This document shows positions 1 to 15,200 of a stretch of 35,990 bases of DNA, piece by piece. Position numbers and translations under genes: made by a program. The number at the start of each line of letters is the position of its first letter. Within the stretch, counting starts at the first letter, position 1. The notes below the pieces were generated by a model. It had not been told where the DNA came from. It was given only the letters and a program-made list of their open reading frames with translations, and did not search any database. Origin of the DNA: Isohypsibius dastychi (Eukaryota; Tardigrada; Eutardigrada; Parachela; Isohypsibiidae); contig JAQIWT010000104.1 of NCBI GenBank assembly GCA_034696485.1, forward strand, positions 1-35,990, read 5' to 3'.

Positions 1-2413
1 GAAGTTTAAATCGCCCAGCCCCATAACTGCTGAGAAAAGATTAAAGTTCTATCGGAACTTGCTTTCGGTCGTAACCGGTCAATATAAACGCGCGAGCGCG
101 AGCGAAGCGAGCGCGAAGCGCAAAATTTTTTGTAGGGTTGTTTTTTTTTGGTGGATGGGCACGAAAAAAAGTTCAAATCCACCACTGCTCGCCAGACCAC
201 GTTTATTATCCGAGCCTGAGAGAGAGCGGTTTTTTGAATTACTGCTGTTGTTGCAGAATTGACCCGGAAATTTGGTCGCTCTGCGAATAGGCGCTTGATG
301 GCGACCTTGAGATCGGGCAATGCTCTGGTGTGTTATCCTTGAATAGTATTATTTTGCGGTGTTTGCCAGAGAGGACTCTTTTTTGACAGCTGTTCGATCG
401 ATTTGATTGCGTAGAAAAAATTCTAGAAATTGTTATCTCCGATCAGATCGGTCACGCGCGATAACCCTTTGCATCTTCTTTTGTTTGCTCCACAGTTATT
501 TTATGCAGTAATATGTTTCATGGCTTATAATACAATGGTAAAATAAATGACAGTTTTTTTGAAAATTAATGCCAAGAAATTGTTTTTTACAAATAGAAAC
601 AAAATTAAGTCTGGAAAATCTACAACACCGACGGCGAACTCCTTTTGAGTCTGAAAGTTTTGTGTCTGCGTTTGCAAACCGCATGACGTTATCGATTGAG
701 GCCTCATTTTATTTTAAGGGAGCAGAAGATAAAATGTTCCCCCATCGAGAAGGATATCGATCGGTTCTTTGTGTGATTTGAGAAAATAGTTGTTATCCTA
801 TTGATGAGGCTATGACTCATTTTTTTCTTGGTACGAAAATGATGCTGTCGATATTAGTGTTGCTGCCTACACAGAAAAGTCTATTGACAATGTGTATCGC
901 CTTCGTTTTCATGGGTCTTGCTGTTGGAGGCCGGTCAGTGACTTGGTTTGTTGCCATAGAAACCGAGTACTCCCGGGGTAAAAAAGCGGCCAAGTGGAAT
1001 GATGCGTCTAGTGTGAAGACGCGGATGGATCGAAGCATTTAATCATACAAGTTAATTTTCTTCATTCATAAGGAGAGGAGTTCCTCAGGCATTCGGCGTT
1101 TATTCCATGGGACTTCATTTTTTTTCGGGGTATTCAATTTAATTCAATTTCAGCGGAAGTCAAAAATATTTTGTAGGACTAGGGTAAACGGTATAATTTT
1201 GTGATTGAGGGGTCTTCGGTGGGCAGTATAGTTAATCACAGTGGGCAGTTCTTTGTCCTAACAATTCTTCAGCTTTCGTGTTCCATTTTAAGGTTATCGT
1301 AATATATGCCAAAAGGGCACGAACGTTGTTGCCGGTTATTAGAAGAGCGTCACCTCAACTCGTTTCGAAGAATATCAAAACAAATAACAATTGTGTGATA
1401 CGATTATCGACCGTTCGGCGTTCGTTATTTCGTAGATGTGACTTCCGGTATAAGTTCATGATATGAACGAACTATTATTAACTGCCGCTCAGAGTTCGCT
1501 TAATTAATTCGTGATGACCGGGTTTCACTTTTATTCAAGTGACCGGTGCGACAGAATTTACAGGGAACGCCGCAGATGGCTGCAAAACAAGAAGCGGAAT
1601 CGAAACGAGATGCAGCTGGTGAAGTGTGAAGGTCAGGTGTAAATGGTACCTGGCGGAAGTTCGAAGTCCAAGGTCTTTTGACGAAGCAACGAACTCTTGA
1701 GTCAGCTAATCAGAGACTGCTGAATTCGCTCGTCTATCGCTCTTTATCATTTGCACACAAAAGAAATTCATACAGGGAAGAAACGTACATCATCAACCGG
1801 GCAACCTTATCCTCCTTCAACATTCGCGTCTCAAGTGATTGTCTCTTTCGATTTTCGATTAGAATTCGCGATCACACGATTGTATTAGCAAGAAGAAGGT
1901 GGGATTATAGGCGAGTTTGTCTAGCGATTTCTATCTGTCGTCTATCCCCGGGACCTGGGTAGATAATTACCGGCAACCTTGAACGTTCAGGCGTTGACCT
2001 CGCCGTCATCCTGAAGCAGGGCTAACCTGGTTGGCAGTCGTTTCGATTCGTCAGTCAGCTGCTCCTCTCCGAAAACGCTGCCACTTTTTCATTCTCGCGC
2101 AATTATATCTGATGTCCATTTTCTGACCTTTAAAGACCTTGAAGGAGTGCATATTGGTCACGCAGTCAAATCGCATCTTCAGCGACAAGTTTTCTGCTTT
2201 GCTTGGCTAGATTTTCTTTTGTGTGTATCTAAACGCGCTGCTGCACACCTGCTTCGTTGGGATTTTGTTTATCTGCTCGTAAGAAGAGATCGACATGAAA
2301 GGATGCGAGTGAATCTTTAAACTTTCTCAAGAAGCGCCGTTGGCATTTTAGTTTTTCTTTTCGCATAGAGTATATCACCGTATCCTGATTCTGACTCTTG
2401 GTTGTTCTTTCAG
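1..2413 (+). other. Upstream region and probable 5' UTR intron of the SAM-domain gene
   Basis: No convincing coding exon is visible in this stretch; the open frames are short, overlap on both strands and lack family signatures. A good 3' splice site (pyrimidine run then CAG at 2411-2413) lies 11 nt before the ATG at 2425, so the first coding exon probably begins at 2414 and at least one noncoding exon lies upstream. A short ATG frame at 1576-1629 (17 codons, then TGA) in a purine-rich patch with GTs nearby could be a uORF in such an exon. The promoter was not identified. A GC-rich motif at 89-121 is listed separately. Confidence 0.45.
89..121. repeat. GC-rich short-unit array (GAGCG / GAAGCG units)
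   Basis: A 33-nt stretch is built from alternating GCGCGAG, GCGAAGC and GAGCGC words inside much more AT-rich DNA. It looks like a degenerate simple repeat or the tip of a dispersed repeat. No terminal repeats or target-site duplications were recognised around it, so no mobile element is claimed. Confidence 0.4.
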
Positions 2414-2424
2414 ATTAACGCATC

Positions 2425-4564
2425 ATGGTTCAAGTCGCAGTTATTGTTGACCGCAGCTCACTTTCTCCTCCGACTTCCCCGCTGAACGGAAATCCACACG
2501 GTTACTCGGATGCCAGTGTGAAATATCGGACAGAAAGCAGGATGTCTGTGGAAAGAGCCAGCGAGGAGGATGATTTGGGTTCTCGTGGCTCAGGGGAAGA
2601 TGCCAAGACGCCATCTTCGGAAATGTCCCCACCTCGTTCAACTGAAAGTGCCAGCCCCAAGTCGGAGGGATTCTCGTCGTCTCCAATGAGTCTGTGTGGT
2701 GATGACCAGCCAGTCCGGAGACGTGTTGTTCTGGACCTCAGCATGCCGTCGGCCTTCTCCCGGAAGACATCAGATCGCGATCGGGAAATCGACCGGGAGC
2801 GCTCCTACACTCAAACAATGGTTCCTCCTTACAGTCCTTTATCCTCTTCAGGTAACGCGCTGCTGATTCTGGAGAAATACCGTATTTTGAGTGCGTTACT
2901 TGATTTGTTAATAAGCTGAAGCCGGAGGTTAATCTTTAGAATTATAGCTGACCTTTGGTGTATTTGCTGAATTTATTACTTGTTAATTCGGCGGCTGAAT
3001 TTCTCATATTGATGAAAAGTCAAAAACAAGCGCTGAGTTTTATGTCTTTATAGCTGGTTTCATAAAAGAGAAGTTACGCCCAAAACATGTAATTAACTCG
3101 AAACTCTTTTCAATTACAGCTTCGACATCCTCCTCAGGATCTCCTTCGGCGACGCCTGAAGTTGTCAAAATGGACGAAGTTTCAATTCACGATATCGCGA
3201 AAGAAGTGACTGACCGCCGATCTCAAACTGCATCGTTTCATGCCCCGCCAACTTCCGCCGCAAACTCGAGCGCTCCAGAATTTGACTTGCCCAAAAACTT
3301 TTACGGATACTACGTCTATCAACTGGAACTAGCCAGTCGGTATTCCAGCAACTTGAGAAACACCCCTGTCGGCGTTCCCGGAAGTCCCGACTCGCGCAAC
3401 TTTTCTCCGCTTATCGGCAAAGTAAAACCAACAATGAAGTCGGATCCTAAAGACGAAGAAGTTGTCAGCTATGGATCTCTTCTGGAGCAAGCTTTGCGAA
3501 ACGGTTTGAAACGAAGTCCCAGTGATGCATCTAGCGGAATGCTGGACCACAAAAAGGTCAAAACCAGTAATTCATCTCCGCCGCCTCAGCAGCCAACGGG
3601 ATCGTCTAGCCCAGCGCACCAACAAGTGCCCTCGCAGCCATCTCCTAATAGTCGATCTTCATCGGCTTCTCAGATCAGCGTGGAAGATGTCGCTAAAACC
3701 AGTTTGAGGGAACTGCTCCACAGCAAACAAATGCAAGATGCTAAAGCGCAACAGCATCAAAATGCCTTCGCTTCTTCCGGAATGGGAAGCGCGCATGGAA
3801 GCCGAAGCTCTTCGCCTTCCGTGAATTTGAAATCTCTTTTGGAAAGTCAGTCGCGGGAGCAAATGAAGAACCCTCCATTTCGTTCCGCTGCTGATCTAGT
3901 AGCCATGTCCTTTGCTAATGGATTCCCCAAGCAAATGCATCATCAAAATGGAAAGCCGGTGAATGCTCCTCACATTTATCCGCATGTTCTCAATCGGCCC
4001 GGAAGTCCTCCACCTCGCGGGAATGGTGGTCTGGACTTGTCTTCTACCCATTTTGCATCTCATATCTCCGCAGCTCAGCACCATTCGGGTGCAAATTATA
4101 AACAGAAGAAACTCCTGGAATGGTCGGCTGGTGATGTCCGCGACTGGGTTGCCACGTTGAACTACTGCTCCGAATTTGCTGAGGTATGCAATTTTAATTC
4201 CAAATTTAACTTGAACTATTGTAAGTTTAAATTCAATTTAAATTCTGTTCTTTTCCGTGGTTTGAATTTTTTCAGTTGACACGATTTCAACATTCTATTT
4301 TCTTTTCAGATCTTCTCTCAACAGTCTGTGGATGGAGTTGCGCTGACGTTACTTAACGAGTCTCATTTGATAAAGAATTTCGGAATGAAGCTAGGACCGG
4401 CGATTAAGTTGCGTTGTGCCGTTTGGGAAATTTTGGGATTATGCCAGGTCCAGAATTCACAATCCGTCCAGCAGATGCAAATGCCACAGTTCATGCCGCA
4501 GAAACCGATCCCAGTTGGCCACTGTATTCCCCAGCATCATAGTGGCGCCGGTTCCAAACAGTGA
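2425..4564 (+). CDS. SAM-domain protein of the polyhomeotic / SAMD7-SAMD11 type
   Basis: Three exons (2425-2851, 3120-4183, 4310-4564) join in phase (1, 0) to give 581 residues. Donors are GTAACG and GTATGC, acceptors TTACAG and TTTCAG. The start ATG is in a good context (CATCATGG) just after a 5' UTR acceptor. Residues 1-470 are Ser/Pro/Gln-rich and probably disordered. Residues about 474-543 form a SAM domain beginning at LLEWSAGDVRDWV, with the diagnostic FGMKLGPAIKLR near the end; KLGPA(L/I)K is typical of polyhomeotic and SAMD7/11 SAM domains, which polymerise or recruit Polycomb-type repressors in the nucleus. Upstream lie LxxLL words (LRELL 338-342, LKSLL 379-383) and two LDLS words (103-106 and 447-450). 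No zinc finger or DNA-binding domain was seen, so full polyhomeotic identity is not claimed. The SAM call is firm; the orthology is an inference. Confidence 0.88.
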
Positions 4565-4890
4565 CGTGTCCTGGATACGGATTACTACTTGAGAAATTGA
4601 CGCAACAAGTTAAAGATGATTTCGAAGCGGATACAGCATGCGAACAGTTTATAGCTCCGTTATTCTGTTGTATTATCGTTGTTTCCTTCGCTGGTCTGTT
4701 GAAAAAATCTTGTTGATTTCAATATGGTTCTTGCATGCCGGTTGGGTTTTTAATTTTTTTACTGACTTGAGTTATTTCTTTTTTTCTTGTTTGGCCTAAT
4801 TTTATAATTTGTTCTGATATGTCTTTTCTAGTGTGAGAATAGTCATGTAGGATCCTCGGATCTTTGTCCAACGGTGGAAGTTGCCGGTGA

Positions 4891-4896
4891 AATAAA
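4891..4896 (+). terminator. Poly(A) signal AATAAA of the SAM-domain gene
   Basis: A canonical AATAAA lies 327 nt after the stop codon at 4562-4564, followed within 20-30 nt by a GT/T-rich stretch. This gives a 3' UTR of about 340 nt. Confidence 0.6.
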
Positions 4897-4910
4897 AGAA
4901 GTTGTTTTTA

Positions 4911-5687
4911 CGTTTCACCATCTTTTATGAGCTATGTCTGCTCCGCGAGGACTTGAAATTTCTTGGTTGATTAGTGGAAGGATTGAAGGCATCATCAACT
5001 TTGAACTTGCAGTTGCTCATATTCGTAACCGGTGACTTTTTTGGTGTCTTTCAATTTGCTGACCTCAGTCTCCTGAACGAAAAACGTCTCAAAATTGAGT
5101 GTCCTTCCGGCTTCCACCCTTAGGAAGTATAAAAATTGTAAGCTTGAAAAAATTTGTAAATTTAACGAATACATCGAGATCAAAAACCGTACATGCAATA
5201 AAAAATTTCCACGAAAAGCTGGATTCGGAGGGTTGGTTGTTTGAGTTGGTCAATTTTCGTGCATGCTTTTACTAGCAACGCGATAAGAAATCAAGTAAAG
5301 GATTTGGCAAAAACCAAGTCCCGGTTTTTGATCAAGAATGAAGCTAGCAGACCGACGGATACAAAAGGTCGCAAGAATCCTCTTGTATGGATCACACCTT
5401 TGGTATAGGACCGTTCCACAGTCAGGAACTGTTGCTTTGTTTTCTTTCGGGATTCTTGCTTCAGCACCAGCAGAGAAAATTATTTAAAGAGTCAAACCTT
5501 ATTCGTACAAGGCGCTACAGGTGATTTTCTCCATGCGAAGGATGGAGAACAAAAAAACAGTAATGAACGGATGAATAATTCATCCGGAAGGAAAACATTA
5601 AAACCAGCAACATTACAAAAAGGAACAACGCGTAACCAAAATATCAGATTCTGTCAAGAAATGACTTCGGGTAACTTCATGAAAGAG
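4911..5687. other. Convergent intergenic region between the SAM gene and CHK2
   Basis: The two flanking genes point toward each other, so this 0.8 kb should contain the CHK2 3' UTR on the minus strand and little else. No canonical minus-strand AATAAA (TTTATT on plus) was found within about 480 nt of the CHK2 stop. The small frames here show no family signature, and I see no other gene. Confidence 0.5.
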
Positions 5688-8014
<2,327 letters not shown>

Positions 8015-9266
8015 TCTTGGTTGCGGTGAGAAAAAAGCAAAAAAAACAACAACAACGACGAGAGCGATTTCGTCAACTGCAAATCCAGATCAGCTGTCTC
8101 ACGGTGTCATTTCGCAGCTATGACCAAAGCATTTTGGTTGAGTGGTGGAAACAGCTATGTAAGACGAAAGAGATGTGATGGATCTTCCAGCTCCAACTGA
8201 AATCTTAAATAACCTTGAGGATCTCAATAAGATCCAAATAGTATCCAGTTTTTTTTGGACCGACCGAAAACCGAAATTTAAGCTAACCCCCTTTTCCACA
8301 ACAATGTACCCCTTATCTTTGTAGCCGTTTTTGGCTGTCATTTTCTTTCTGGTACCAACGTATTTGTGATCTTAGTTTGTTCTGAAAGGTCGAGCTATTC
8401 TTTTTACATACCAATCCTTGTTCATGTTCTGGATATGTTGAATCGGTGGATAGCCTCCACATTTTTAACTTTCAGCACAAAGATACTGCTGCTATTGAGT
8501 ACAAATCCGGAACACGTGGTAATGTATGAAGATGACCTTTTGTGGAATTTACGCTAGCTGGATCGCGCGCATCCGGGCGAACGGGCCTTTATGAACATAA
8601 AAACCGGCTACCTCAAAGAGTTCCTGATGCGCGTTCATTCAGTTTGAAGCTGGTATGTTGCGCGGGGCCTTCACGTTGTCGCTTCTCATGAACGACATGA
8701 TGCAACTCAGAACCGACCATCAGATTCTTCATCAAAATGATCAACAAAACTACGCCAAAACGGCGACTAAAATATATAACAAAGGTATGCGTACAGGCAC
8801 GTTCAAAAGTTCAAGATCGTCATGCAATACTAAAAAGCGCTCAAGTAAGCTGAACGAAACAGGAAAAAAACGTGAGAATCGAAATCGATAAAGAATGAGA
8901 AGCAAGGGCACTTTTTGAGCAACAAAAAACTGCAAGTTTTAATCCTGGATCTCGGCGAATATCTTTCATCCACCGGCGGAACGCTCCAGCGCCAGATTTC
9001 GGTCGAACTGCTCCATGCTTCAAATTCATCCCAATAAGAAAAAAGATAACAACAAAATCGTGGTCCGTAAAATCTCCCCGATCCAAAATTTGGAATGCCA
9101 TTCTGAATATATTTACAAATACTTGTCGGAGAAGAAGAAACATCTTGAAAGCCCTTCCGGGTGGCATCACGTAGTCGTCAATTGCTCAACTCGCATAATA
9201 ATTAATTGGACAACGAGATCAGTCCAGGGGAGTTTCCGGTTGAGCAGAAAAGCAGCGAATGGGTTG
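8015..9266. other. Head-to-tail intergenic region: CHK2 upstream, semaphorin 3' UTR
   Basis: Both neighbours are on the minus strand. The sequence just above 8014 should hold the CHK2 5' UTR and promoter; it contains an A/C-rich run (AAC units near 8040-8055). The segment below 9267 should be the semaphorin 3' UTR; a variant poly(A) signal ATTAAA (minus strand) occurs at 8938-8943, about 325 nt after the stop. The short frames at 8366-8557, 8655-8891 and 9015-9272 have no recognisable content and no supporting splice structure. Confidence 0.45.
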
Positions 9267-12200
9267 CTATAAGTAGACTTTCTTGCTCAATGAAACTGGC
9301 TTGGTATCGGCAGGTGTCGAAAGATTCTTCAGAGTATTCCGATGCATATTGAGAACTACGTTGATGGCTTTTGTTGGTGGGAATTCCGGGGGCGCATAGA
9401 TGGGTTCTGTTTGGTAGTCTGAAGGGCGAATCGGTCCGATTGAACGATGACCATAGGAATAATCAGAGCTCTCTGACAAGGTCGATTCTTTGAAGGCAGA
9501 ATTTCGATAACGGGAAAACAGGAATCCAATAGCTACTCCGGCAAGAAGTGACAAAACCAGGGTCACTACAACAGCGACGGCCAAGGTTTCTTCTTTGTAA
9601 ACGTTCCCGATGTCCGCAGTGGAGGTTTGATATTCAGGCACTAGAAAAAACAAAACAACAGTTAGCAAAGGTCACCAACTATAATTTATAAACGAATGCT
9701 TCGACGAATTTGCAGCGAATTTGTGATTCAATGTATTTCTATTACAACTGTTGTTTTTGAACTCGTAAGCTGCAAATAAGCAATAAGCGAAGGCAAGCTG
9801 CATTTCTCTCAATCTCGTCAGAGAACCAGAGAACATGAACCCGAAAACCATCACCAAAATCTCATCAAAGTCAAAGAGAAAAATCGAGTATTCTCAGGAA
9901 AGGTTAGCAAGAGAAGAAGAACACAGAATAAAGCAGAAACAAAGTAGCCAAAGCATTTGCAAGCAAGCAGAACAAAGACAGGAAATCATGAGAGATTGCA
10001 GCTTACCTTCGTTGTCTTCCAGCTTTCGACCATTAGCTGGGAGTTTTGCAACTAGAAAGAAAAACATCATATCACCAGCTGATCTGTCTAAATCTTCGAC
10101 CAAAAACTACATGAACACATTAACTAAAGGAACCAAGGAACAAGCACCCTCACGCCACCGCACTGAACTTTCACGTAAAGCCTCATACTTGTTGCTTTCA
10201 AAGTGTCGAAAAGGTCAACACTCGTGTTCCTGCTGGGATGTGTACCTGCGCCACATGATGGACACTGACACTGGGTGATGCATGGCCGACAATATATCGA
10301 ACCCTTCCCTTCTATATGAATAAGTGCAATGATTCAAGCTCTTAGAAATTCAGCTCTCAACTCAAAGCCTTTCAACCACTAGATCATAAAATCAAAATAC
10401 CTACCATCATTAGCTGAAGCCGCATAAACTGACGCTTCCGCCGGACAACGGTCATCCACGCCAGTTTCCACGTTCTGAACAGGGCCATGTCCGTTTTTAG
10501 GCCAGACGACATTACTGAAAAAATAAGGTTTCTTAACTGATGAGATTCATCTTCAATGTGACAATTTACCTGCTAACAGCATCCAAATGCCGGCATTTAT
10601 TATCCATCCAGGCACACATGGGATCCCGTAATGCGACACATTCGCGGCAGGTGAGTTTCAAATGGCATCTCTGCAGTGGCATGGCCTGAATCTGATCCTT
10701 AAAGACCACGATAAGCTGCTCGTCGACAACCCGCAAATTGATAACTGGGCCACGATTTCGTGCTTCCTGTCGATCAAGCACTTCAATGTCTTCAATAACA
10801 ACCGTATCTTCCGTCGAGTCCTTGTGCTGAAAATCCAGATTGATCGACTTGATGACTCGCCCATCATCCGTGCCAACGTAGATCACATCGTAGTGCCGGT
10901 CATCGACGGTGCGTATTTGCGGGGCCACTGCCACAGCCGTGTAACGTGAATAAATGCTCGTATAAATCACGACAGGTTTCGAGTAGAGAGACGGCACAGC
11001 TCGATCCATCAGTGGGTTCCGGTTGATAAAGGTCACCACGTTATCCGGTAAGGTCTTCGAGTCCTCGACGCATTTTCCCGGTCTCGGCTCAGGAACCTCG
11101 TACGACTGAACTTCTTGCCAGTTATGGAAACGATCGACTTGACGCTTGAAGGGCCCTTCGAAGGTTCGTTCAATGTCGGCCAAGCTGAACGCGCAAACAG
11201 CGGAACCGGCGATGCTGTTTGGGGGTGTCCCAAAAACTCCGTAGAAAACCTGCTGTTTAGCGCCTTTGTAACTCCCTTCGAATGGACCGGAAATCGATTG
11301 CAGTTCGTTGAAGTAAAACGGGAATGTTCCGGAGACGGAACAGTTGAGACGAGCTTTAAGGAACGATGTGAAGGACATCCGGTGCGCATCACGAGCTCCA
11401 CCTCGGTCATTCTTGCAAACGCGCGCAACGCGGGGAAACTGAATCTTCTCGCAGTTCGAGATCTCTTCGGCGGTTTCTCGCAGGAAAAAGTAGACAAACT
11501 CTCCAATATTAACCGACTTGATAAAGTTAGGTTCTGAAATCAGAACATAATTAAATTTCAATTTCTATTGCAGATTTAACGCCAAGTACCATTGAGAGCT
11601 TCCGTTTTCAACGGGGCACGACTTGTCCGCATAATAACGGGCTTTTGGCCCATAAAGTCGATGACGGTTCCAGCAAAAGTCTCATCACCCACGACAATCG
11701 CCGTACTGTTATGGTCGGGATCAAAAGGGCATCGTCCAAGGCCGGAAAACTCTTCTTGCTTGACCAAGTTTCCGCTCGTCGCATCTTTGGTATAATTCCG
11801 GCACATTGGTTTAAACGCATTAGTTCCGCATATGAGGAGGTCAGTTGGCGACTTCTTGACCAGCACACGAATAAAATTCTGGCATTCCTCCTATAATAAA
11901 CGTCAATAAAATAATCTGCTTTTCTCACTTGATCCATATTTTTTCTATACACCGAAATTCACTTTACAGTTAACCAAAATTGGCAAACAAGCCGCAAGTG
12001 CTTTTACAAAACTCAATGGGTTTTGACCAAATACGGATTATGTCGAGCGAATCCGATAAGCAGCCATGTTTTCAGCAATTAGGGCCATTGATTATGCGCC
12101 TCAAATTATTAGGAGAATTCTATTCAAGAGCACTAAGAGTGGATCTGTTACCAAGTTTGCCCAGCGGGATGAATAAACGTCGACCGGCCAAATGGAAATG

Positions 12201-15200
12201 GGACTTCCGTACAAGGACCATCTAATCCATTTGGTCAGTAGGGCAAATACATTTCTCCTCATACAAACTCCTATTCCCCTTGAATCGCCTTTTATTAAAA
12301 TTAGAGTCTCGGCGTTAAACTCCGCTTCAGGGGAATGACCGTAGGGATTTCATCTCTTTACAATTCATCGGTCAATTTCTAGATCCCTCTCCTTTTCTGT
12401 AGTCAAACACGATCAAACGATCGCTATTTCTCGGCAAACTTTCAGATCATATTATAAATAACCATTCAAGCGAGTTGGGCTGCTTTCTGGAACATACTTC
12501 CTATTAGATATTTTACTAAACTTTCATCATATAAATCATTGGAAAAAATGCAAAAAATGAGAGTTATGTGATTGGTTTTTTAACGTACCAATTCCTTTCC
12601 TTTCGTGGTGCACATTCCGACATCTTGAGGGGAGGGCGACCATTCGATACGCTGCAAAATACAGAACACGGTCATTAATCATATATGACCAGCCGGATTT
12701 TAAAGTGGACGGCTGGAGAAGATAAGCCGAAAGAAGGAGGAAAATTAAACTAGTTTAATCAGAGTTTGGTCCACTTCTGGACGGTCTTGAGCTTTAAACT
12801 CTTGTCATGGGAGAGTTTGCTAATAGCTTCTTTTGAGTGCTGTGTGATTTTCATTACGATAAACTGATAAATTTCAAATGCGAGCTTGGCTCACATATTA
12901 TTTACGACTCTGGAAATCGAAACAAATTCAAAAGTTTCCCACATCGTGATTTCTCACAACAATGAGATTTATGACTGCCAGCACACGTCAGCTTGTGTCA
13001 ATTTCGTGATCCTCATATCTGAGTGCGTGAGAAATACATAATTTACAGACTAATATACTGATTTCATCTGGAAAAAATTATATTTTAAAAAGGATAAAAT
13101 AAGCGGCGTTTCTCTATTGAAAACCGAATGGCTTTACTCCATGTTTGATAAAAATAAAGCACCTTATCTGCAACACCGGTTTTTTCCCGATTTTCTCAAC
13201 CAAGTTTTTATAATTTGATTTCTGATGATAAATTTGTTGACACAATTCCGGTCATGAGACTGTTTTGTTCTGGCAATTGACTTGGCAAAACATGTCAAAA
13301 CTCAAAGTAATATTCATCCATTACAAAAAACCAAGCCGCGTTCTGTACTCTTGAAAAATGAGATTATCATGCAGTTGCACTGTTCATCAGCTTTTTGTTC
13401 ATCAAAAAATGGAAGCGCTGGCCTTGAGGTTTTATAAGCCGACCATTATTTCCGCCGCTGTTTCATCAGGTGCATTTCTGCAAAAGATGCTTACGAAAGG
13501 TACACTTTGTACAATGTCAACAGCAGGTTGGTCGACATGGGCATTCCTCGGTGCCCATAATCCAGGAAGAAGAATATTTATTCAAGCGACTATGTCGACA
13601 AAACACCGGCATTTTAAACTTTGCTGGCCTTTTGATTGGAATTTACTATTAACACCCGACCACTTTAAATCAAATAATGCACCTCGACGACAAACTTAAA
13701 CCTCTAATTACTCACTCATCAAAGCTTTAGAGGTAAAAAAACAGAATGAAGTTATCGGCAAATAAATCCTGAGTTTACACTCGAAAATGGGGCTTTTCAA
13801 TGGAATATCTGGTTCCTCGTTGAAAGCCATCTGACGCAACGGTCGCTGTTGCATTCCTAGCCTAGTTTATTTGTTTTCTGCACGCTTGACATATGATATG
13901 TATGTTCAAGTGAATATTCTTTTGAGGACCCAACTCGTTTCTCACCTGATTCTCCTCGAGACTTGACAAGCTGACGTTGAAGACCGCGTTTCTGCAAAGA
14001 GAAGGATGAAGATTAAAGACTTCCGATTGCAGGTCAAAATACGTAAAAACCAAACCAAAGTGATGAATTGCCGCAAACAAATACATCAACAAGTGCTCAC
14101 GCAAAAAACTGGATACTCAGAAAAATCAGAAAAGTTATTAGTTCAAGTGAGTTTGACAGAATGCCTCGAAACAGACAAGCGATTCTCTCAACCATGTCAA
14201 CAAGCCGCAACAATTCATATTCTGTATCGAAAAAAAACTGAATCATTAAACCGGCTAAAATCTTAATCAAAACACAAGACCATTTAATTTATGAATATTA
14301 AACATGCTTAATTTTGTCCAAGTCACGCATTCGATTGACACCAAGTCTTGTCATGCAGAAACGGAATAATTATTAATTGACAATCGCTCCTCTAATAACG
14401 CCTAATTTGCCTAATCCATCGATTATCAACTTGATCTCCCGAATATTCTATAGGGACATTTTCAATATTATTCACAGTATGGAAGCTGAATTAGAAACCA
14501 CGCTGTCTTCCGGTTCCGTATTCCGCTTGGCGTTAATTTATCATAATAAAAACCATTCGCCTCCACAGCTGCTTACCGGGCTCCAATCAAAAGGGACGAC
14601 TCGTCGTGCTCCAATATCCGGAAATGATCCGATTTCGAGTGGTTCCCGAGGAAGACTTTGGCGCTTCTCATATGTTCATCTACAATAATAAATCAACAGT
14701 TAGAGAAAAGAACAAATGAAATAATTATCGATTTAATCATAGTTTTATTTCGTCCCAAAAATGATGACCACGTTTAATTTCCAAATTAATGCAGAAACAT
14801 GCTTATATCTTGAATTGTTTGTATATTTATGCAACTACTTATCAAACTAGCCGCCTGCTGGAGAATTTCATGGTGACTGCCAAAACACTCCAAACTCATA
14901 TTCCCAGTGGATCTGGCAGAATCAAAAACGAGCATCTGCACCAAAAGAGATCGAACCAATCAAGCCGAATTTTCATTTCCATTTCTCTTGTCAACAAGGG
15001 GCACGCCAAATGCCGAAAAATGGACAACTAGAGCGTAAGCCCGATCTAATCTCGTTAGGCGCATGTTTTATTAAAGAACTCATCAATTCCTGCCCTAAAT
15101 ATCCGTCTGCGACGATCAAATTTCAGCTTTTGTTAAAAGTGACCCACGGTCAGAACGCGTGAGCCATTAAATTGCAGTAAAATACACAAATATATAGCGA

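Noticed and set aside
165-200. GTTCAAATCC-like tRNA B-box near the left edge
   Set aside because: No A-box, acceptor stem or cloverleaf could be laid out around it.
11033-11537. Long frames on both strands over 11.0-11.5 kb
   Set aside because: They are shadow frames of the large Sema-domain exon (11533-10570), whose frame carries all the family motifs.
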